This document shows positions 3,674-5,571 of a DNA stretch of 5,571 nt, one piece after another. The position numbers and the translations under genes were made by a program. Source of the stretch: Hermodarchaeum sp048885185. GTDB taxonomy: Archaea > Asgardarchaeota > Hermodarchaeia > Hermodarchaeales > Hermodarchaeaceae. The notes beneath the pieces were generated by a model. The model had not been told where the DNA came from, searched no databases, and saw only the letters and a list, made by a program, of their open reading frames with translations. The first letter of the stretch is position 1. Each line of letters opens with the position of its first letter. Where the stretch lies: the NCBI GenBank assembly GCA_048885185.1, contig JBHLQC010000109.1, positions 1 to 5,571 of the forward strand, written 5' to 3'.

Positions 3674-5389
3674 TCAGGTTTTTTTCTTTATTCTTGAGCG
3701 TCTTGGACCTAAGAAAAACTTGTAGATAACAAAAAGGATTATGATTAGAATAGGGATTAAGAGTAACCAGAATCCAGTAGTAGTCCATATGGGGGGTGGA
3801 TACTCGGCTAAGATTATTGTTGTGGATTTTGTTGCATCAACGTTCACTTCTGTATCATCTGATTCTGTCGTGAATGCTCTAAGCCAATATTCACCACTAT
3901 AGTGTACCTCAATTTCATATACTCCTTTTGGGAGCTTGAAAATCGCTTGACCAGTCTCGTTGCTAATGGAAATCCCCAGACCAACACCCGATTGAGCGTA
4001 AACTATGACGTAAGCTCCGCTAACAGCGGTCTGATCACTTCCTAAAACCTCAACTGTTAGCTGATAAACATCGGTCACGATTACGTATGGACCATTAGAG
4101 AGGACATCAACAACTGTTTGCTTGACTAATACATCTTTCCACAAGATAGTAAATTCATAGTTTGCAGAAGGCACATTAGTGAAGTTGAGAAATCCGTCGG
4201 TTGAAGTGTAACGAGGCAGAAGATCTCTTGAACCGTTGGGCCACTTTACGTAAACCTGAGCATTAGGTAATGGATCGCCTACATCATCAACAATCTGGAA
4301 AACAGGATCCAAATACAGTATAACGCCAATCGAAAATACATGAGTATAATGTTCTATGAACGGTTCTGCTTTTCCTACGTCTAAAATTCTGTAGTAACCA
4401 TTGTTATCGACTACCGAGACTATTACCGTGTAATTACCACGTTGAGCAGTCGACGGATAAGTATAGTTCGCCTCAAACAGATGTGAAAAGCCAGTCTCCC
4501 ACTGACCATTTGATACACGCTTCATGTCATAGCTGCTTACAACCGGCTCGCCCGCAGGATTCAAGATCGTCATATTAACACGATTGATGTCGTAGCCACC
4601 AAACGGATCATTTACGTTGGCCCGCACTATTACTATGCGTTGACTTTGACTCCAATTATAATGAAATAGAATAGATTCGCTATTGTCATATGTATAGGTT
4701 TTAACTTCGACGGGTCTTGCATAGTCTTTTGCTGGAAGAATGGCTTTGCTGGGATAGAGATCCGAATCATACCAAATACGTGTGTCGGCTGCCGAGCCGG
4801 CGTTGACCTCAATACCCACAAAAATTGTGGTTTCAGCACCAAAAGTGTGTGTCAAAGATGTCGAAAGGTTGTAATTATAAACGGGCACGTCAATGTAAGC
4901 GCCTACGCTACTTGTTACAGTTGGAGTGATGAGTCCAGATTCCCAAAGGGTTTCGCCACTAATTGTGATTTCCTTGAATTGAAGTGTGAAGCCTGAGGGT
5001 TTATAGGCTGATCCATTTACCCATACAAAAACCTGCCAAGAACCGCTTATTGTTACTGGTCCCGCAAAGTTAGGGTACAAATAAAAGTCAACCTCTATTT
5101 TCGGCAAACCGGCTTGCTTGTAAAAAGAGTTATCAAATGCCTGTTGTTGGGTTGAGAAACTGAATTGTCTTGAAGTGTCCATCACGTATTTTGTCTCTGA
5201 TCCTGCAACAGTGACTGGTGTGTCTGTATAATGGAAGTATAACTGCATTGGTTTCGCTTCTCCTGTGTAAGAAGCTTGAGCATTCACTTCTTGGGCTATA
5301 TTGTCTGTGACCATGATTGAAAGAATTAAAAGGGCGCAGATTATGAGTATGCTTGTTGTTTTGTTGTGGCTAAGATTTTTTTGTGACAT
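3674..5389 (-). CDS. Anchored cell-surface protein with beta-sandwich domains
   Basis: This is a complete 571-residue protein. Residues 12-28 form a signal peptide core, with likely cleavage near VNAQA (35-39). Residues 40-220 are beta-rich and unrecognised. Residues 226-350 look like another beta-sandwich. Residues 360-435 (PVFQIVDDVGDPLPNAQVYV, then TSTDGFLNF) and 441-528 (LTVEVLGSDQTAVSGAYVIV, then NETGQAIFKL and GVYEIEVHY) match the pattern of carboxypeptidase-regulatory-like or CNA-B-like domains: a 'plus-novel-substitution' strand, then a T/S-D/E-T-G-turn strand. A membrane helix (about 539-560) follows PPP, and a basic tail (RRSRIKKK) faces the cytoplasm. There are nine N-glycosylation sequons outside the signal peptide (N125, 174, 245, 272, 308, 319, 385, 402, 477). 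The tail does not match a PGF-CTERM archaeosortase signal. The ATG at 5389 lacks a clear Shine-Dalgarno. It is probably an adhesin, ligand-binding or envelope-structural protein. Confidence 0.9.
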   Translation of the reverse strand: MSQKNLSHNKTTSILIICALLILSIMVTDNIAQEVNAQASYTGEAKPMQLYFHYTDTPVTVAGSETKYVMDTSRQFSFSTQQQAFDNSFYKQAGLPKIEVDFYLYPNFAGPVTISGSWQVFVWVNGSAYKPSGFTLQFKEITISGETLWESGLITPTVTSSVGAYIDVPVYNYNLSTSLTHTFGAETTIFVGIEVNAGSAADTRIWYDSDLYPSKAILPAKDYARPVEVKTYTYDNSESILFHYNWSQSQRIVIVRANVNDPFGGYDINRVNMTILNPAGEPVVSSYDMKRVSNGQWETGFSHLFEANYTYPSTAQRGNYTVIVSVVDNNGYYRILDVGKAEPFIEHYTHVFSIGVILYLDPVFQIVDDVGDPLPNAQVYVKWPNGSRDLLPRYTSTDGFLNFTNVPSANYEFTILWKDVLVKQTVVDVLSNGPYVIVTDVYQLTVEVLGSDQTAVSGAYVIVYAQSGVGLGISISNETGQAIFKLPKGVYEIEVHYSGEYWLRAFTTESDDTEVNVDATKSTTIILAEYPPPIWTTTGFWLLLIPILIIILFVIYKFFLGPRRSRIKKKT

Positions 5390-5441
5390 TCAATTCGGTC
5401 TCGCTTGTTTTTGCTCTAACCTATTGGGAGGTTCCACCCAG

Positions 5442-5449
5442 CTTTATAG
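5442..5449 (-). promoter_or_regulatory. TATA-like box of the surface-protein gene
   Basis: The minus strand reads CTATAAAG, about 56 bases before the ATG at 5389. Initiation near 5420 would give a leader of about 30 bases, in which no good Shine-Dalgarno is visible. Confidence 0.55.
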
Positions 5450-5450
5450 T

Positions 5451-5471
5451 GTTTATTAAGTCTTAATAAAC
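5451..5471. promoter_or_regulatory. Perfect palindrome beside TATA box, candidate operator
   Basis: The arms GTTTATTAAG (5451-5460) and CTTAATAAAC (5462-5471) are exact reverse complements around one T. The element begins one base upstream of the TATA box of the surface-protein gene, so it covers the position where TFB contacts its recognition element. Operators of archaeal winged-helix dimers often look like this and sit here. Transcriptional control of the surface protein is the simplest inference. Confidence 0.55.
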
Positions 5472-5539
5472 TTTATTATTTGAGGCTAAGCAGGAACAAG
5501 CAAATCTGCCCACAACAATCCAAATAATGAAGGGGCCCG

Positions 5540-5571
5540 TACAAATTTGCATACGAGTATTTTCATTTGTA
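5540..5571. repeat. Imperfect dyad at the window edge
   Basis: TACAAAT (5540-5546) and ATTTGTA (5565-5571) are exact reverse complements. Nested inside them are ATAC (5551-5554) and GTAT (5557-5560) around a central GA. Eleven of fifteen paired positions match, with a symmetric 4-base mismatch. The outer arm reaches the last base of the window, so the element may continue. Confidence 0.35.

Noticed and set aside
3585..3788. 67-codon minus-strand frame crossing the end of the surface-protein gene
   Set aside because: Most of it overlaps the real gene in another frame, and it ends in AT-rich non-coding sequence with no domain pattern.
5486..5566. 26-residue minus-strand ORF (starts MKILVCKFV) upstream of the surface-protein gene
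   Set aside because: It is short, at the window edge and without a ribosome site. It overlaps the nested dyad, and an equally open alternative frame runs beside it.
5527..5571. Start of a divergent plus-strand gene (ATG at 5527)
   Set aside because: Only 15 codons are visible before the window ends, with no Shine-Dalgarno. A TATA-like sequence about 50 bases upstream makes it possible, but the evidence is too thin to list.

Overview
The window looks like a piece of an archaeal metagenome-assembled scaffold. Three complete protein genes all lie on the minus strand. Each has a TATA-like box about 30 to 60 bases before its start. The starts are mixed: one gene is nearly leaderless, one has a strong Shine-Dalgarno with a TTG start, and one has neither. 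Two of the genes are followed by a run of seven T on the coding strand. One protein is a sequon-rich surface protein with a C-terminal membrane anchor, a common archaeal design. A finer placement (for example in the Thermoproteota/Bathyarchaeia) would be a guess.

Layout: 2-187 (+) is the C-terminal end of a charged coiled-coil protein cut by the window edge. It converges on 222-992 (-), an eight-helix membrane protein of unknown function. The spacer 1001-1284 holds that gene's promoter, a textbook G-quadruplex motif on the minus strand and the T-run ending the next gene. 1285-3120 (-) is a secreted beta-propeller protein with about twelve blades. It is interrupted by a 100-N scaffold gap flanked by an exact 77-base duplication, very probably an assembly artefact. 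The roughly 490-base spacer 3186-3673 carries paired short inverted repeats upstream of the propeller gene, a GC-rich segment with two competing hairpins, a doubtful 34-residue ORF and one copy of a short repeat also seen near position 200. 3674-5389 (-) is a 571-residue surface protein with a signal peptide, beta-sandwich domains and a C-terminal anchor. Its promoter sits beside a perfect 21-base palindrome, a good operator candidate.

The three genes share a cell-envelope theme (one integral membrane, one secreted, one anchored), but each appears to have its own promoter. They are better read as separate transcription units than as an operon. There are no CRISPR arrays, rRNA or tRNA genes, transposases or recognisable defence genes. 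The most noteworthy material is in the spacers and in the gap artefact.
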